Positions 46,580-62,175 are shown, counted from the first letter of the stretch. The stretch is DNA of 64,000 nucleotides from Anaspis maculata (GCA_949128115.1 OX421964.1:51190601-51254600); one strand, 5' to 3'. The notes: generated by a model not told the origin, from the letters alone. A program made the numbers and translations.

Positions 46580-47370
46580 TTAGCGCATTTTCGTAAGAAA
46601 ATGACGCCTATGTGGCCGGTTTGTCTGTCTGTCTGTCTGTCCTTCTGTCTGTCTCTCTGTGTAGAAATTAAGAAGTTGTACTCCTCCTCGGGGAAATAAG
46701 TTAGAGCCTTGAAACTTTTTTTTGAATGATAGCTGATGTCCCCAAGGGTGGTCATGGGTATTATTTTTTTATCCTTACGTAGTTATCATTATTATTATCA
46801 AAAAACAGATTTACTGTGCACTTCTAAGAAGTTGAACTCCTCTGGGAATGAACCTAGAGCCTTGGAACGTCGTCCGATGGATAGCTGATATCCCCAAGGG
46901 TGGCCAATGGGCATTATTTTTTTCAACCATACATAGTTATCACTTATCAAAAAACAAAGATTCCCTGTCCACTTCTAAGAAATTGGAACTCCTCGGGGAA
47001 TGAGCCTAGAGAGCCCTGTAACTTTTTCCGATGGATAGCTTAGATTCTCAAGGGTGGCCAGTGGGCAGATTGGATTTCATGGTTGCGCCGCCATATTGAA
47101 ATTTCTCATTAGTGGAACGATTTTCATGAAACTTCGAACTCACCCTTGTCACGTGTGATCATTCTGATTTTCAAGCTAAATTTCATGATTGCGCCGCCAT
47201 CTTGGCCGCCATATTGAAATCTCTTATTAGTGGAACGATTGTCATGAAACTTGCAACTTATTCTTGTCTCGTATTAACACTCTTATTTTTAAACTAAATT
47301 TCAGAACTCCACCGCCATCTTGGCCGCCATATTGAAATTTCTTATTAGTGGAACGATTTTCATGGAACTT
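46580..47370. repeat. Two successive tandem repeats after a (GTCT)n run
   Basis: TTTTTAGCGCATTTTCGTAA leads into a GTCT microsatellite (46619-46658). Three units of about 155 bp follow, anchored on AAGAAGTTG.ACTCCTC (46670, 46827, 46979) and CCCAAGGGTGG. Then come three units of about 113 bp anchored on TCTTATTAGTGGAACGATT (47104-47340), each with GCCGCCAT. No coding sequence is seen. It resembles the layout at 36215-37915. Confidence 0.75.
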
Positions 47371-47415
47371 GTTTTTCTCTAGTCCAGATGCTTGATGCTG
47401 AAGACTGTTATGGAC

Positions 47416-47710
47416 TGTTACCGGCCCGGCCGGAAGGAGGCGGAGCCAACGCTCGTCCCTTCACCCCTATATAAGCCGACGCTTTATATGATTCCCCCCC
47501 CCCAGTCGTTCAGCAGTCCTGAGCCGACACACATCGCCGCATCGACTACGCACCGCACGTCCGCAGACGGCCTTCACCGTGATGGTTTCCATCCGCCGAG
47601 CGCCGCTAGCGAGGCCTCAGGTATCGCCACCGCCATCGAGAATGCGTTACCGCCAGAGCCTGAAGGGCCCGCCCTTCAGCCTGGCCGCGCCCCGTTCGCC
47701 CTTGGTAACA
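47416..47710 (+). mobile_element. Solo LTR, 295 bp
   Basis: This element runs TGTTACC...GGTAACA and is flanked by GGAC on both sides (47412-47415 and 47711-47714). It is much more GC-rich than the surroundings. It contains a TATATAAG box at 47468-47475 and a TCGTTCAGCAGTCC initiator-like site about 35 bases later, as expected for an LTR promoter in plus orientation. There is no internal region, so it arose by LTR-LTR recombination. A 4-bp duplication suits Ty3/gypsy; the family is not assigned. The open frame 47392-47781 running through it is not a gene. Confidence 0.88.
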
Positions 47711-48132
47711 GGACCTTGAGTTTTATGATGGCGGGATGCCACTTGGTACAGGTACTGTTTGATCCATTCTCTTTTGATTGAAACTTGAAGCCATCAATTT
47801 CAACTATGTCGGCGGCATATACAGAGTGAAAGAAAAATAAAAAGTTGAACACTGTACCTCCAAAGAACCAAAATAAGTGAAGACATGTTAATCGGCATAA
47901 ATAATCCCAATTACACAACCATGAAGTCGTTGTAAACGTCAATAAAAAATCTTGAGCCATTCCTGAAATATCTTCAAAAGACTAAAGTCGAGACTAAAGT
48001 TGTTAGTTACCGAAAAAAAAATTTTTAGGTATTTTCGTATACATACCGGAAAAAAAGTTGACTGTGTGTTTTTCTTTAAATAATTGGCCTAGAGTGTTTT
48101 TCACCTTATATATGCCGCCGGCATAGTTGATA

Positions 48133-48266
48133 ATAGGTTTGTTCCATCAAGAGGTTTCAAACTAGTCAGAGCCAATAATAAGAATCAAGAAATACAGTTT
48201 GCAAACTGATTTGAGCGTTTCTCATTGGCTCTGACTAGTTTGAGATTTCTGATGGAACAAACCTAT
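48133..48266. mobile_element. MITE nested in FB10 right arm
   Basis: ATAGGTTTGTTCCATCA starts a 134-bp element whose other end is TGATGGAACAAACCTAT. Inverted repeats extend about 43 bp, including ACTAGTCAGAGCCAAT and its complement. The other FB10 arm, near 47785-47815, shows the site without it. Confidence 0.8.
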
Positions 48267-48629
48267 CGATGACTTCAAGTTTCAATCAAGAGAGAATGAA
48301 TCAAACAATACTTCTACTAAGTGGCATCCCGCCATCATGAAATTCAAGGTTCATATACAGTCTTCAGCATCATGGATCTGGACAGTTTCAGTTTTCTTGT
48401 GTTTTGACAGAGGAGGAGTGGACTGGCGATATAAAATATGTGAAGCAGGCCTTTCTTGAAGACAATCAAATTTCCAACAATTTCTCTTCAGGTCATTTTT
48501 TCTCAAGTGTCATCATTCACGAGGTAAACCCGAAAGACTGATCCTCAAGCTCTTCTCGAGGCCATAACGGTCGAAGCTCACACTGGATTCTTGAGGACTT
48601 TTAGTATGTCGACCTACATGCTTAAATAA

Positions 48630-48797
48630 AGGTGCGTTCAGTCAGCTTATTTAGCAGCAAGTTTTAAATTTCAGCCGTAAGCGATGCATCGCTTATTGGC
48701 TGTTCTGAGGAGGCTGGTTCATAAGAGCCAATGGGCGTCGCTGCGCTTTGCGACTAAAATTAGAACTTACGGCTAAATAAGCTGACTGAACGCACCT
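48630..48797. mobile_element. MITE copy 2, AGGTGCGTTCAG family
   Basis: This 168-bp relative of the elements at 5293 and 62876 has the same terminal repeats. The left flank is TAA and the right flank TAT, so the target duplication has a change. Confidence 0.9.
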
Positions 48798-49181
48798 TAT
48801 TAAGCTTATACAGGTCATTCAAAAAAGATGTCCACCCCTTTTTTCTAGAGATTGGTTAACGATAGCGAGTTGTGTTAAAAACTGTTGTGTTCAGCTGCTT
48901 TTTCTGTTGCAAATTTAAAATGTAGAGATGTGCCGAGGGTTTAAATAAAATGTAAACAAAACTCTGAGTACGAGGGCACCTCAAAATTTGAGACTTTTTT
49001 TTTTCCACTGCACAAAATATTGAGTGATACGTCATTGAAAAGGTCTTAGAATGTTTGAATGGACAAGTGCAAAAAGTTTCCGAAAATTTCCAGCGGTTTT
49101 CATTTTATGATAGAAAACAAAAACCTGGAAAAACACGTTTTTACGTATAAAATGAGAATCAATGAGAATTTTTTCAACCTG

Positions 49182-49797
49182 GGTCGCGTTCGAGAACTAC
49201 ACTATTCTGAGATTCTTGCATTTTTGGAGTGGGGGTATCAAGTATATGGCAAAGTAACTACCTCTTCCCGAACGATTTTCGCTGTGCTGGAAATGTCACT
49301 CTCAATCTCACTGATTGGCGATCGCAGTGCTGTTTAGTTTCAAAGTAAATTAAGCTTTTCTGATGAAGTACCCATTTTTATAGGTACTGCCTACCACGTA
49401 AGTACTCAATCGAAAGATTGGGCGTTTTCCATTTAGAGACACAAGTCGACTTGTGTCGACACAAACCGACACAAACGCGTTCCATTTGATCTGTGTTCCT
49501 TTGTTTCATCGACACAAGCTAACACAAGCTGACACAAACCGACACAAATGTTTTAAATGGAAAGCGCCCATTATGGTCAAAATAAAATAAAGTCTGACCG
49601 AGAAATATGTGGGGTGCTGAGGTGCGCATGACGAGTAACTTTCACGGCGCTCGGAGGTGCTGCGAAATTTGTCACTTCAACGCGACACGTTTTGAGTTCT
49701 CGAACGGTTTACTGCGTTGCTGATAGTGCGCACAGAAGAGATCTCGAACGGTCATTTCTGCAACAATCGCAGAATAGTGTAGTTCTCGAACGCAACC
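49182..49797. mobile_element. TIR element of 616 bp nested in FB11
   Basis: GGTCGCGTTCGAGAACTACA begins a 27-bp terminal inverted repeat, repeated as the complement at 49771-49797 with one mismatch. CTG flanks both sides (49179-49181 and 49798-49800), and the other FB11 arm near 52235 has a single CTG at that point. No transposase is present. Confidence 0.85.
49420..49569. mobile_element. 150-bp MITE built from GACACAA repeats
   Basis: The ends are GGGCGTTTTCCATTTA and TAAATGGAAAGCGCCC, flanked by ATT (49417-49419 and 49570-49572). The interior is made of degenerate copies of GACACAAACC/GACACAAGCT. It is nested inside the 616-bp element, so it is the youngest layer on this side. Confidence 0.85.
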
Positions 49798-50299
49798 CTG
49801 TAAACTGCATTTAATAGAACTCATCAAAATGGCCAGTATGATGTCTAACTCAATATGCAATAACTATTTTAAAATTTTGAGACAATAGGTCCCTTCGTTT
49901 CGGTTTTTTTGAGTGCGCATGTGTGGCGCGAATTTCATAGTTTCGTACACCAATATTGAAAATTAACACTAAAAAATATTGTAGTGCACCTAAAATTCCA
50001 AAAATAATTTGGTTGAATGTTAGATACAATTTTTCATATTCAAAGGAAATGTTTCATTGAAATGAAGTTCAATGATCATTTGTGGAAGTTCAAGTACAAC
50101 GAAAATGGCAACAGCGCTCAAAACAACAAGACATCGGCGCCAACTGTCACTTGTGACAATTATGATGACTCTTTGTTTCTACCTCACCTACATTTCATTT
50201 GATAATGTTTTGGCGAAAGAACACAACTTGTTGAAAATGGCTGTATCGAGAAGGAATAGTGGACGTGGTACAACCGAAATAGGGAATATAAGTTGCAAA

Positions 50300-51900
50300 T
50301 GATGATAAAGGCAAACCACTTTGCAGGGTCACAACTGAGACCTAAATAAACTATTTGACCCGCAGTGCTTTTCTTTTCGTCCCTTAGGATTTGAATAGCA
50401 CCCCTTTTTCAAAATGGCGGATATTATCTAGGGGCAGAAGGTATCGAATAGCCTAGTGATGTCCAGCTTAGTAGAAATATATATGGGGCTATGTCTCAAT
50501 CGGTTTCTGGGACATCAAACACTATTTCAAAAAATGGTGGAACATTGCCATCTACCGCAGGCAAATTTGGTGGAGGCGCCAGAAGGAATTTAGTACTGTC
50601 ATAAGAAAATTGCTGTAGCATTTTTATTTTTCAACCGATTTTAACACAAGACACCTCATTATGTAGAAAAGTGAATTTTTCTTGTTACCTTGTACCTTCC
50701 ATGGAAAAAGACATTGAGGAATATTGAAAAAAAATTAAAAAATGATTTGAAAAAAAAAGATTTTATTCATTTTTTTATTTTCATGAAAATTGCTTTATTT
50801 GTAGATTTTGATGTGACCTTTCTAAATTTGCACCTTTCCGATTTCTATCTTTGCCGCACGCGCCGCCATATTGAAAAAATCATGTCTGAAAAGAAGTTTT
50901 TGACAATATCTGGATTTTTGCCTTTGTGACATTAAAATGTTTATGTACATATGAAAGCACATTCAATCCTCCACAGTTTGACATCTGAACCAGCTCTGTG
51001 CGACCCGCGGTTCTTGAGCTAGACCTTCTGGAAGTATCAATTTTCGGTTCCAAAATAATTAAAAATCACCTCTTGGGGCTGTGCCAGGTCCACCAATGTT
51101 CATGATTTATGATGAATGACGACGCGTTATTGATGGGTAACTTGATTAAGACATGGTGGTGATCCAGTGGTGAAATCCGGTAGGCGCGGTCACTATTTAA
51201 CACCGAAAATTGATACTTCCGGAAGCTCTAGCTCAAGAACCCCGAGTTGCACAGAGATGGTTCAGGTGTCAAATCGTGGAGAATTAAATGTACTTTCAAA
51301 CGTATATAAACATTTTGATCTTGCAAAGCCTCAAATTTAGATATTGTCAAAAACTTCTTTTCAGATATCATTTTCTCAAGATGGCGGTGCGCACTGCGAA
51401 GATATAGATCGGAAAAGTGCAAATTTAAAAAAGACACATCGAAATCTACAAATAAGGCAATTTTTATGAAAATAAAAAGAATAAAAAATCTTTTTTTTCA
51501 TATTTTTTTTTTTTTCAACGTTCCTCAAGTTTTTATTTCCATGGAAGGGATAAGATAACAAGAAGAACTTACTTTTCTATAAAATTAGATGTCTTGTGTT
51601 GAAATCGGTCGAAAAATAAAAATATTACAGCGATTTGCTTATGACCGTACAAAATTCACTTTGGCGCCTCCACCAGATGTGCCTGCGACAGATGTCAATG
51701 TTACACCATTTTTTAAATAGTGTTTGATGTCCCAGAAACCGATCGAGACATAGCTCCATATATTTCAACAAAGCTGGACATCACCAGGCTATTCGATACC
51801 TTCTGCCCCTAGGGACGAGAGAAAAATCACTGCGGGTAGAATCGTTCATTTAGGTCTTAGTTACGATCCTGCAAAGTGGTTTGCCTTTATCATCATTTGC
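50300..51900. repeat. Core palindrome FB12, FB2 family
   Basis: GATGATAAAGGCAAACCACT near 50299 pairs with AGTGGTTTGCCTTTATCATC near 51876, and AATTTGGTGGAGGCGCCA near 50564 with TGGCGCCTCCACCAGATG near 51661; the centre is about 51120. Landmarks such as GGACATCAA, the TGCAGGCAAAT equivalent and GGTGGAGGCGCCA match FB2 (7990-8090). No gene is present. Confidence 0.82.
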
Positions 51901-52554
51901 AACTTGTTTTTTCCTACCACGTCCACTAGAAGTTCAAAGAAGCTACGAAGAGATGCGTTTACGGTGTGTGTAAAAGTGACAGCCAGGAACCTGTAGTTGG
52001 TCAGGCGGCTAGACAGAGCGCCCTCTGGACAGAGCATGCAGCGTTGCCATTCAACTGACAGGTGTACGAAAGTTTCCAAAATTTGGAGCCTTCAAGCATG
52101 CGCACCTGCCCAAACGAAGTAGCCTATTCAATTTTACCCATCAAAATCTTGATTTCGGAAAATTTCAAAATAGTCATTGCATATTGAGTTAAACATCATA
52201 CTGACCGTTTTGCTGAGTTGTTTTGATTGCAGTTAGCAGTTTGAAGAAATTCTCATTGGTTCTCATTTTATACATAAAAACGTGTTTTTCCTAGATTTTT
52301 TTTCCATCATAAAATGAAAATCGCTGGAAATTTTCGAAAACTTTTTGCACTTGTCCATTGATACTTTTCAAGACCTTTTCAATTACCTATCACACAACAT
52401 TGTGCAGTGGAAAAAAATGTGTCTCAAATTTTGAGGTGCCCTCGTACTCTTGAGTTTTGGTGAAGTAGTTTTGTTGACATATTAAACTTGAACAGAAAAA
52501 GCAGCTGAACACAACAGTTTTTGCCGTAACTCGCTATCGTTAAACAATCTCTAG

Positions 52555-55500
52555 AGGTGCGTACAGACCTGAGCACTTTTTCGCGGACGAACAGTGCTCG
52601 CGGACACGTGCGTGCGTGTGGACGGGACACACGCACGCATGATGTTCGCGGACGCACAGTTTTAACGCACAGAGCCCGTTCCGAGGCACGGATTCGTGTT
52701 CGCGACGCACAATGCCGTCCGCACATGAAAAACGCTCAAAATTCATGATGAACTAGGAAACCCAAAACATACTCATTCGATAGGTATTCAAAATGGGCTT
52801 GTACTATCTTCTTATCTTTCACTCACCTTACGGATTTCCGTTGGAATTACCGTTTTTAGGTTCTTCTAGAAAATATCACGAAATCCCGTGAATTTGAACT
52901 AAACTCGTCGAATCTCAAGAACTAATAGCAATTTCAGAAAAATTTCTTCGCTGGCGCTCAGAGCCAAGTTCTGCGGTGCTTACGTTGAGAATATTTTCAA
53001 GTTCACGTTAATAGGTGGCCCCACAAAAATTGGAAATCAAAGAATTGCACAGCCAAAAAATGAAAAAGACGCAAAATCTTCGACCAGCGATGGACTATGT
53101 TAAATTTTCAAAATAGAAGGGTATATATGCGACGTTATATTTGAAGAAGACATTGAAAAAGTTTTATCCTCAAAGAAAATGCCAATTTGGTGTGTCCTCT
53201 GGAAGGTACTGATTTTCAAAGGTAGATCTCGGATGCGTAATTTTAGGTTTTGAAATATTCCTTGTTTCTTGGATCAATATTCAAAGTACTTTATACCTAA
53301 AGATGCCAACACGTTTTCTGAAGAAAAGAATAAATGGTGGAATAAGTGAGCAGTGGTTCTCTGATCCAAAGATGGCTGGTGGCGTATGTCTGTCTTCATG
53401 TTAAATAATTCTTCAATAAAGAATTAATCCTTCCGCCAAAGTTAGAATGATGAGCAATTTTTTTCTAATGCCCAAACTGTTATTGCCTACAGAGTTGAAA
53501 CGGCCATTGTCCCTCGGGCTCTTTTGTATTTTCTTGTGTCATTATTAGTGTTATCAATATTTTGTGCTTTTGCGTTCCATTTTGCTTTCCTAAATTTCTT
53601 TCAAATACATATTTATGCAGTGGAGACATAATTATTGGAACTTGACTGCTGAATCATCATCATAAGTATCAAGGCTGACTCTTTGTCAAATGGACTTGGC
53701 AGAGTCCTAAAAAATTTCAACACTAAAATTGAACCAAAAGGTCATCGATGGTATTTCATTGTACAAGCTGAGCGCCACAAATTTCCGGTCAAGCACAAAT
53801 TTTGGTCATTACTCGTTACTGAAACGATTTTGATCTGCTTGAATTGCCTCTGTGCAGTGTTAGACAATGTGGTGTATTTGAATTTTAGAACAAATGAGGT
53901 TACGTGAAACTGTTTCGAAATAGGACAATGCAACTTTTAATGGTATACGTGCTTTTAATCAAAAACACCATACGATACAGGCCCTACTAAGGATGGTTTG
54001 CAAATATTAGGCCTCATACATCACATAGCTTCGATAGATTATATTATTATATAGAAAAAAGCTTCTTGAGTACAACAATGTAAGTAAAAAGTCTTCATTC
54101 AGTGCCGCAAATGAGTACTGACGCTGCAATCAAATTGTTCACGAAGAAATGGGCGGCTCTGCACCAGATCAAGCAAATAATGTTATTGGATGTTATTGTG
54201 TCGGTCCTTCTCTCAGGTATTATGTTGTGAAGGAAGATGAAGGATTAAGGCTCTTTCGCAAGGAACACTGAACATGAGTCCCATGAAAATACGCAAGAGG
54301 CAAAAAAAAAAGATTATTGCCATAGTTTTTGAGTCTGTGAGAGAATCTTTCATATATAAACTTTGAAGGGAACTGGGGCATAAGTTAATCTCACATCATA
54401 CAACTTAAACGAACTAGAAAACTTATTCCAGTTGAGGAATCATGAGTTTTCTTGGATTTTAATTTTTGGGCATTTGAAAGTCGCGATTTCGAGGCATTTC
54501 CCAAAGTTTCAAACCCAAATATCTCGGAAATGAAGCCTCTAATAAACATTTTACAAAAGTTACTTTTTCTTTTAAATTGAACAAGGAATTGAAAAAAAAT
54601 AAGTATAATTTCTCAAAAATATCCATTGGCGTAGAAAATGGGGTGGGAGATGTTGAATAATTCCTCCGTATCTACGCCAATGGACAATTTTGACAAAAGT
54701 TATCTACGTCAAGTGATGAATATCTATTCCGTGAGCATCTGTACCAAATTTGGTTGAAATCGCTTGAATGACTTGAGAGTTATTGTAACAAAAAGATTTA
54801 AAAACAGAACTTTGAAGGGCTCTATCTTCCTTAGGACGCGTTTTGGAGCAAAATTAAATTATGCATGTCGACCTAGTTTTCGACGGACCATCGAATGATG
54901 AATTATTGCTACTATAACCTGGACCGCCCTGTATAGCGTCTTGTAATCGAGAATATTCCAGCTTTACTCAGAAAAGCCGCCAAGGTTCTCGTCGCTCCCA
55001 ATGTCGTTGCTGTGTTCTCCAGCATTAAGCGGCAATCCATTCGCAATAGCCCTGGAAAAGTCGATCGGCTTCGCGAATATTCTGGCAAGTTTCAGATGCA
55101 CGGCTGCTCCGCCATTTATAATTGTGTAGGTACGTGTCTTATTCGCGCGTCGTGGTCTCCAACAAGTTTCCTATCAATAATAACATTGTTGTCATGTCCG
55201 CTTGTCTTCAGATGATCTTCAACTACCTACTTTTAAATGACATTTCCTATTTCCATAACCATAATATCGATTCATAGCCGTTTGGGAAGAGGTGATCAAA
55301 TACCTTATCTTTTTTTCTACAGACCCGTTGGTTGGCGTCTTTGGGTTGTCGAAATAATTGCCAATGACTTATTATTGGCCTATTAGGAGATCACAACATA
55401 TTTTTTCTTAAGGTACTTATTCTTCAGATGGTCTAGGAGGATACAAAATACCGTTTCTGATGTTCTTCTTCAGATGGTCTTCCAATCATTTGAAATCTTC

Positions 55501-56456
55501 GGGAACATAGTTTTCTGAGCCATTGGGTGTTCTTGACAAGTTTAACCACTCGCTGATAACTAACTTGCAAGTCCATTTCATGGCTCCGCAACCGCAATGC
55601 GTTCCACCGCCATCATATGGTTTACTGGAGATGCTCAAAATTAGATTTTCAAGGCCGTTGGTGTCTTCCGATGCCCCAGTCATTTTACCTCCAATAGCCT
55701 TCTTCAGATGGTCATTCTCTCCATTGACAACTTCTCCATTCTATCCAGGATCGCTAGTTTTTTGGACGGCACTCGTGTAATATTTTCAAGTAAGGTACAT
55801 ACGAGTCGAACACCCAATTTTAAGTTCTGCATGTCCCATTTCTTCGGTCTTCCGCAGATGGCTTTTTTATGGTTACTTTTTCTTCTTCACAGCCATTGGC
55901 TTTTTCGAAAGGTTCAATTGTTGGTGAAACCACTGGTGAAACCACTCTGGTTCTTCTGCTTTCCTTTGTTACATACTTTACTCGTTGAAAATCTGGATGA
56001 CGCCAAGTATCAAGTATCACTCCACATGACCTTAGCTCTGCCTTCTCTTAATTTGTAAGCTTCATTTTTTCTCTTCAGTAAGGTTTTGAACTTTCTAAGA
56101 AAATTATCATGCGCTCAATATATCCAGAAAAGCCTCGCACTGAACCTATTGGGCATCTTCATTGAGGCAACGGAATCAATATTAAGACCCATCAATAACA
56201 CCAGACCTCTCACAGTTGAGTTGAATCGAAATAATTACTGAAATTCGGCATCAATTTTTCCACGCACATAACAGCGTTCGCACACACACAAAATGTGTGT
56301 TTGTTGTTTCCACTCCACGGAATGTCCGCCGCGAACAGTGTTCGTGCGCGTTGAAATTCCGTATTCACACGTCCAGACCTGAGCATTTGTGCGCGCACGA
56401 ACACTGTTCGCACGGACGTTCGTCCGCGAAAAAGTGCTCAGGTCTGTACGCACCTT
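52555..56456. mobile_element. 3.9-kb TIR element without transposase
   Basis: AGGTGCGTACAGACCTGAGC at 52555 is mirrored by GCTCAGGTCTGTACGCACCT at 56437-56456. TAG flanks both sides (52552-52554 and 56457-56459). The matching point in the left FB11 arm (near 48845) is an unbroken CTAGA. Subterminal regions are rich in TTCGCG/CGAACA and ACACACGC motifs. The 3-bp target and AGGTGCGT start recall the small MITE family. The interior has no intact transposase. It includes CTTCAGATGGTC-type repeats near 55420-55860 and a short hairpin near 54624-54684. Confidence 0.82.
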
Positions 56457-56498
56457 AGAAAAATGGGGGTGAACATCTTTTTTCAATGACCCTGTATA

Positions 56499-56926
56499 CA
56501 AAAATCCGGCTGGGTTTCATTTTTGTTCGCTTTTTTTCTATAATTCCTGAGGTCTCCTCAAAACAGATATATCTATTATCTATTTTCTTTCTGTACGATT
56601 ATAGTACTTTCACTTCCATTTGTGGGGTCTCGGGAAAGTAAAATCATACAAATCAAATCATTTTAAGAAACTAAGGTGTCATTTATTTATTGAAGTTCAT
56701 ATCGTCCTTTTCACAGAAATACAAACTGATTACTTTTATATTTATACAAAAATGATGAATCTAAACATTTACAAAACAAACAGAACTGGTAATAATGGAC
56801 CTAAAATTAAGCACTAAAACTAACAATAAAATAATTAAGAATCTAGAGGTGCTTTTCTTCAAGTGACCAACATTGAACTTGTTTTTTTTTGTAACTTAAC
56901 ATCAAACATGGATCACTGGGATTCTT
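56499..56926 (-). terminator. SPT16 3' untranslated region
   Basis: The minus strand downstream of the SPT16 stop contains overlapping AATAAA signals at 56682-56691, about 235 bases past the stop. No other feature is seen. Confidence 0.5.
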
Positions 56927-60356
<3,430 letters not shown>

Positions 60357-60784
60357 TTCCCGGGGGGCGGAATAGTATTCAATGGACGGACGGACCTTGT
60401 TATTTTGCGTGGAGAATCGATGAACGTTTTTCGGTACCGCGATCTCTGTTTACTGCCTGTTGTGGTACCATTTGGCCGAAACTTCGGCGAGGACTTCATC
60501 TACGTCGACGATGACCACAGAGCTCGATTAGTGAATGATTGTTTGGAGGAACATAATATTCGGCGATTAGAATAGCCTGCTTATTCACCTGACCTGACCC
60601 TATCGAGCATGTGTGGGCAAGGCTGGGACGTCAGTTGTCATTACTTGACAACCCACCTGATGACATCGACGGCCTAGTGAAGCTCTTGAAGACAGTGGCA
60701 AATGATACCACAACAGTTCATCAATACATTGATAGGGAGCATGCCGAGGAGATGTTTATCGGTTCCATCACCGACCATTCTTAA
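60357..60784 (+). pseudogene. Tc1/mariner-type transposase relic, C-terminal part
   Basis: The plus strand encodes GGIVFNGRTDLVIL, then FRYRDLCLLPVVVPFGRNFG, then EDFIYVDDDHRARLVNDCLE. An in-frame TAG follows, then PAYSPDLT, a one-base loss, and IEHVWARLGRQLSLLD to a TAA at 60782. The blocks RYRD...VVPF, DDxxxHRA and PAYSPDLxPIEHVW are the conserved C-terminal part of IS630/Tc1/mariner DDE transposases. The N-terminal DNA-binding half is missing. The stop probably replaced Trp before Pro (TGG to TAG). It is not functional and lies inside the presumed SPT16 intron. Confidence 0.87.
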
Positions 60785-62175
60785 CTGATAGAAGCGAAAA
60801 GTACGTCGAAATGTTCGGAGTGAACGGTTCGTTTGAAAAGCGGTTGTTTTTTTCATACATTTTTCATTCAAACCAGATTCCGAGTGTACTTCATATTTGG
60901 GTTACCTTTGATGAAGTCCATTGTTTCGAATGTTTGTTTTGAGTCGATTCTGATTTTCAGGCTCCATTTCCCGAAAAATCAGCTCCAATTCGCCATCCAT
61001 ATTTTAAAAATCGGATAACAAGGAAACCCACTAACAGTACATAACCAAAAAAAATTTTTAGATCACCCTGTAATTGAAAGAGATAGACGGGGATTTAAAA
61101 AAACCGTTTTCGAGACATTGATTGGAGCTTTCCAAATATGAAGTCACAAAAAGTCTGGTATCATTTTTTACAATAGTTACACATGATTTAAAATTGACCA
61201 TTTCGGTACATCTTCCATTTTCACCCTGTTAATCATGTACATATATTGCCGACAATAGAAAAAGCTGACATTACACATCGTAGACAAAGGATCACTCTAT
61301 CAGACATCGTAAGCCGTTTTGAAATCGGTTGCTTCTTTCAGCTGATATTTATATTTGAAAGGGAATAAAATTTCTAGTTGACCCACTTCAATTGCTGACC
61401 TGTTTAGTAGGTACAAAGAGTACTCGGAATACCTGAGGGACCTGTGGGCGAGGCCTAATTGCGCGAACTGAGTTGATCCAATGGCACACCTAGATTTGCA
61501 GTGAGATTTTAGGTTCGCCTGCGACCTGATAATGGTCCAGCACTCCAGATGACGGCGTTGCTTCTCCTTTTTCAACACATGGACTCGTCCGAAACGATTT
61601 TGGTTTTTCTGTTCAGCCCCGCCCACAGGTCCCTCTGGTGTGCCGTCAACTCTAACGCTGTTAATTGAATAAAATTTTGACAAAGTCTATTAATTGAACA
61701 AATAATAAATTGGGTTAGAATCGTGGGTCAGAATTAGACAGTTTTTCTCTCAGTTTTTAGTCAGCTGAAAGCTGGTCAGACGAAAGTAACATTTGTAACT
61801 TGCAACTAAAAACCATGATTGTTGAATAGCGTTATGTTTTATACATACGTGGATAGGCATAGGCACGAAAAATAACCAAGAAAAAGTCTTGGGAAGCTCA
61901 CATGGGACCGGAGGGGACTTTTGATAATACCAGGTGTTTATAAATGTCATACGCATCGCCTTTGGAATCCCCTGCTCACTAGAATTATGTCCGTTACTGA
62001 GAATTTTGGCTTGACCCATGTTCCCATGTCTGCCGTGATCACAGACATCTGGATTCTGGATTTATTGGAGATTGGAGGCTTCCCAGCCAGCCAGATTCAC
62101 CGAGCCACAATGTGGTGCCTAGATGTTTGATGGTAGGTCCACCCAAGCACTGGGACCAACAAGCGCACGGTTGAC
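60785..62175. other. Intronic/intergenic DNA with FB1-family fragment
   Basis: GATCACCCTGTAATTGAAAG near 61061 and the surrounding text parallel FB1 near 3505-3530 and 2660-2690. CACCCTGT recurs at 61222. Minus-strand frames at 61300-61683 and 62039-62396 have no recognisable domain. No gene is supported. Confidence 0.45.

Larger units (their letters stand above)
47383..48383. repeat. Foldback element FB10 with two nested insertions
   Basis: GTCCAGATGCTTGATGCTGA at 47382 is mirrored by CTTCAGCATCATGGATCTGG at 48362. The arms also pair at ATGATGGCGGGATGCCACTT (47726) and its complement (48319). A solo LTR sits in the left arm (47416-47710) and a MITE in the right arm (48133-48266). The opposite arm keeps each empty site. 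Confidence 0.87.
48807..56498. repeat. Foldback element FB11, 7.7 kb with nested elements
   Basis: The ends are TATACAGGTCATTCAAAAAA and its complement ending CCTGTATA at 56498. The arms share AGATGTCCACCCC, CTCGCTATCGTTAA, AAAACACGTTTTTACGTATA with its complement near 52275, and CATTTTATGATAGAAAA. Nested in the left arm is a TIR element (49182-49797) that itself holds a smaller one (49420-49569). In the right arm is a 3.9-kb TIR element (52555-56456). The core (about 50300-51900) belongs to the FB2 family. Confidence 0.87.

Noticed and set aside
47392..47781. 129-codon Pro/Ala-rich plus-strand frame
   Set aside because: It crosses both boundaries of the solo LTR and owes its length to the GC-rich LTR.
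49438..49555. CRISPR-like array of short repeats
   Set aside because: The GACACAA units are short, degenerate and lack spacers. They are enclosed by TIRs in an insect genome.
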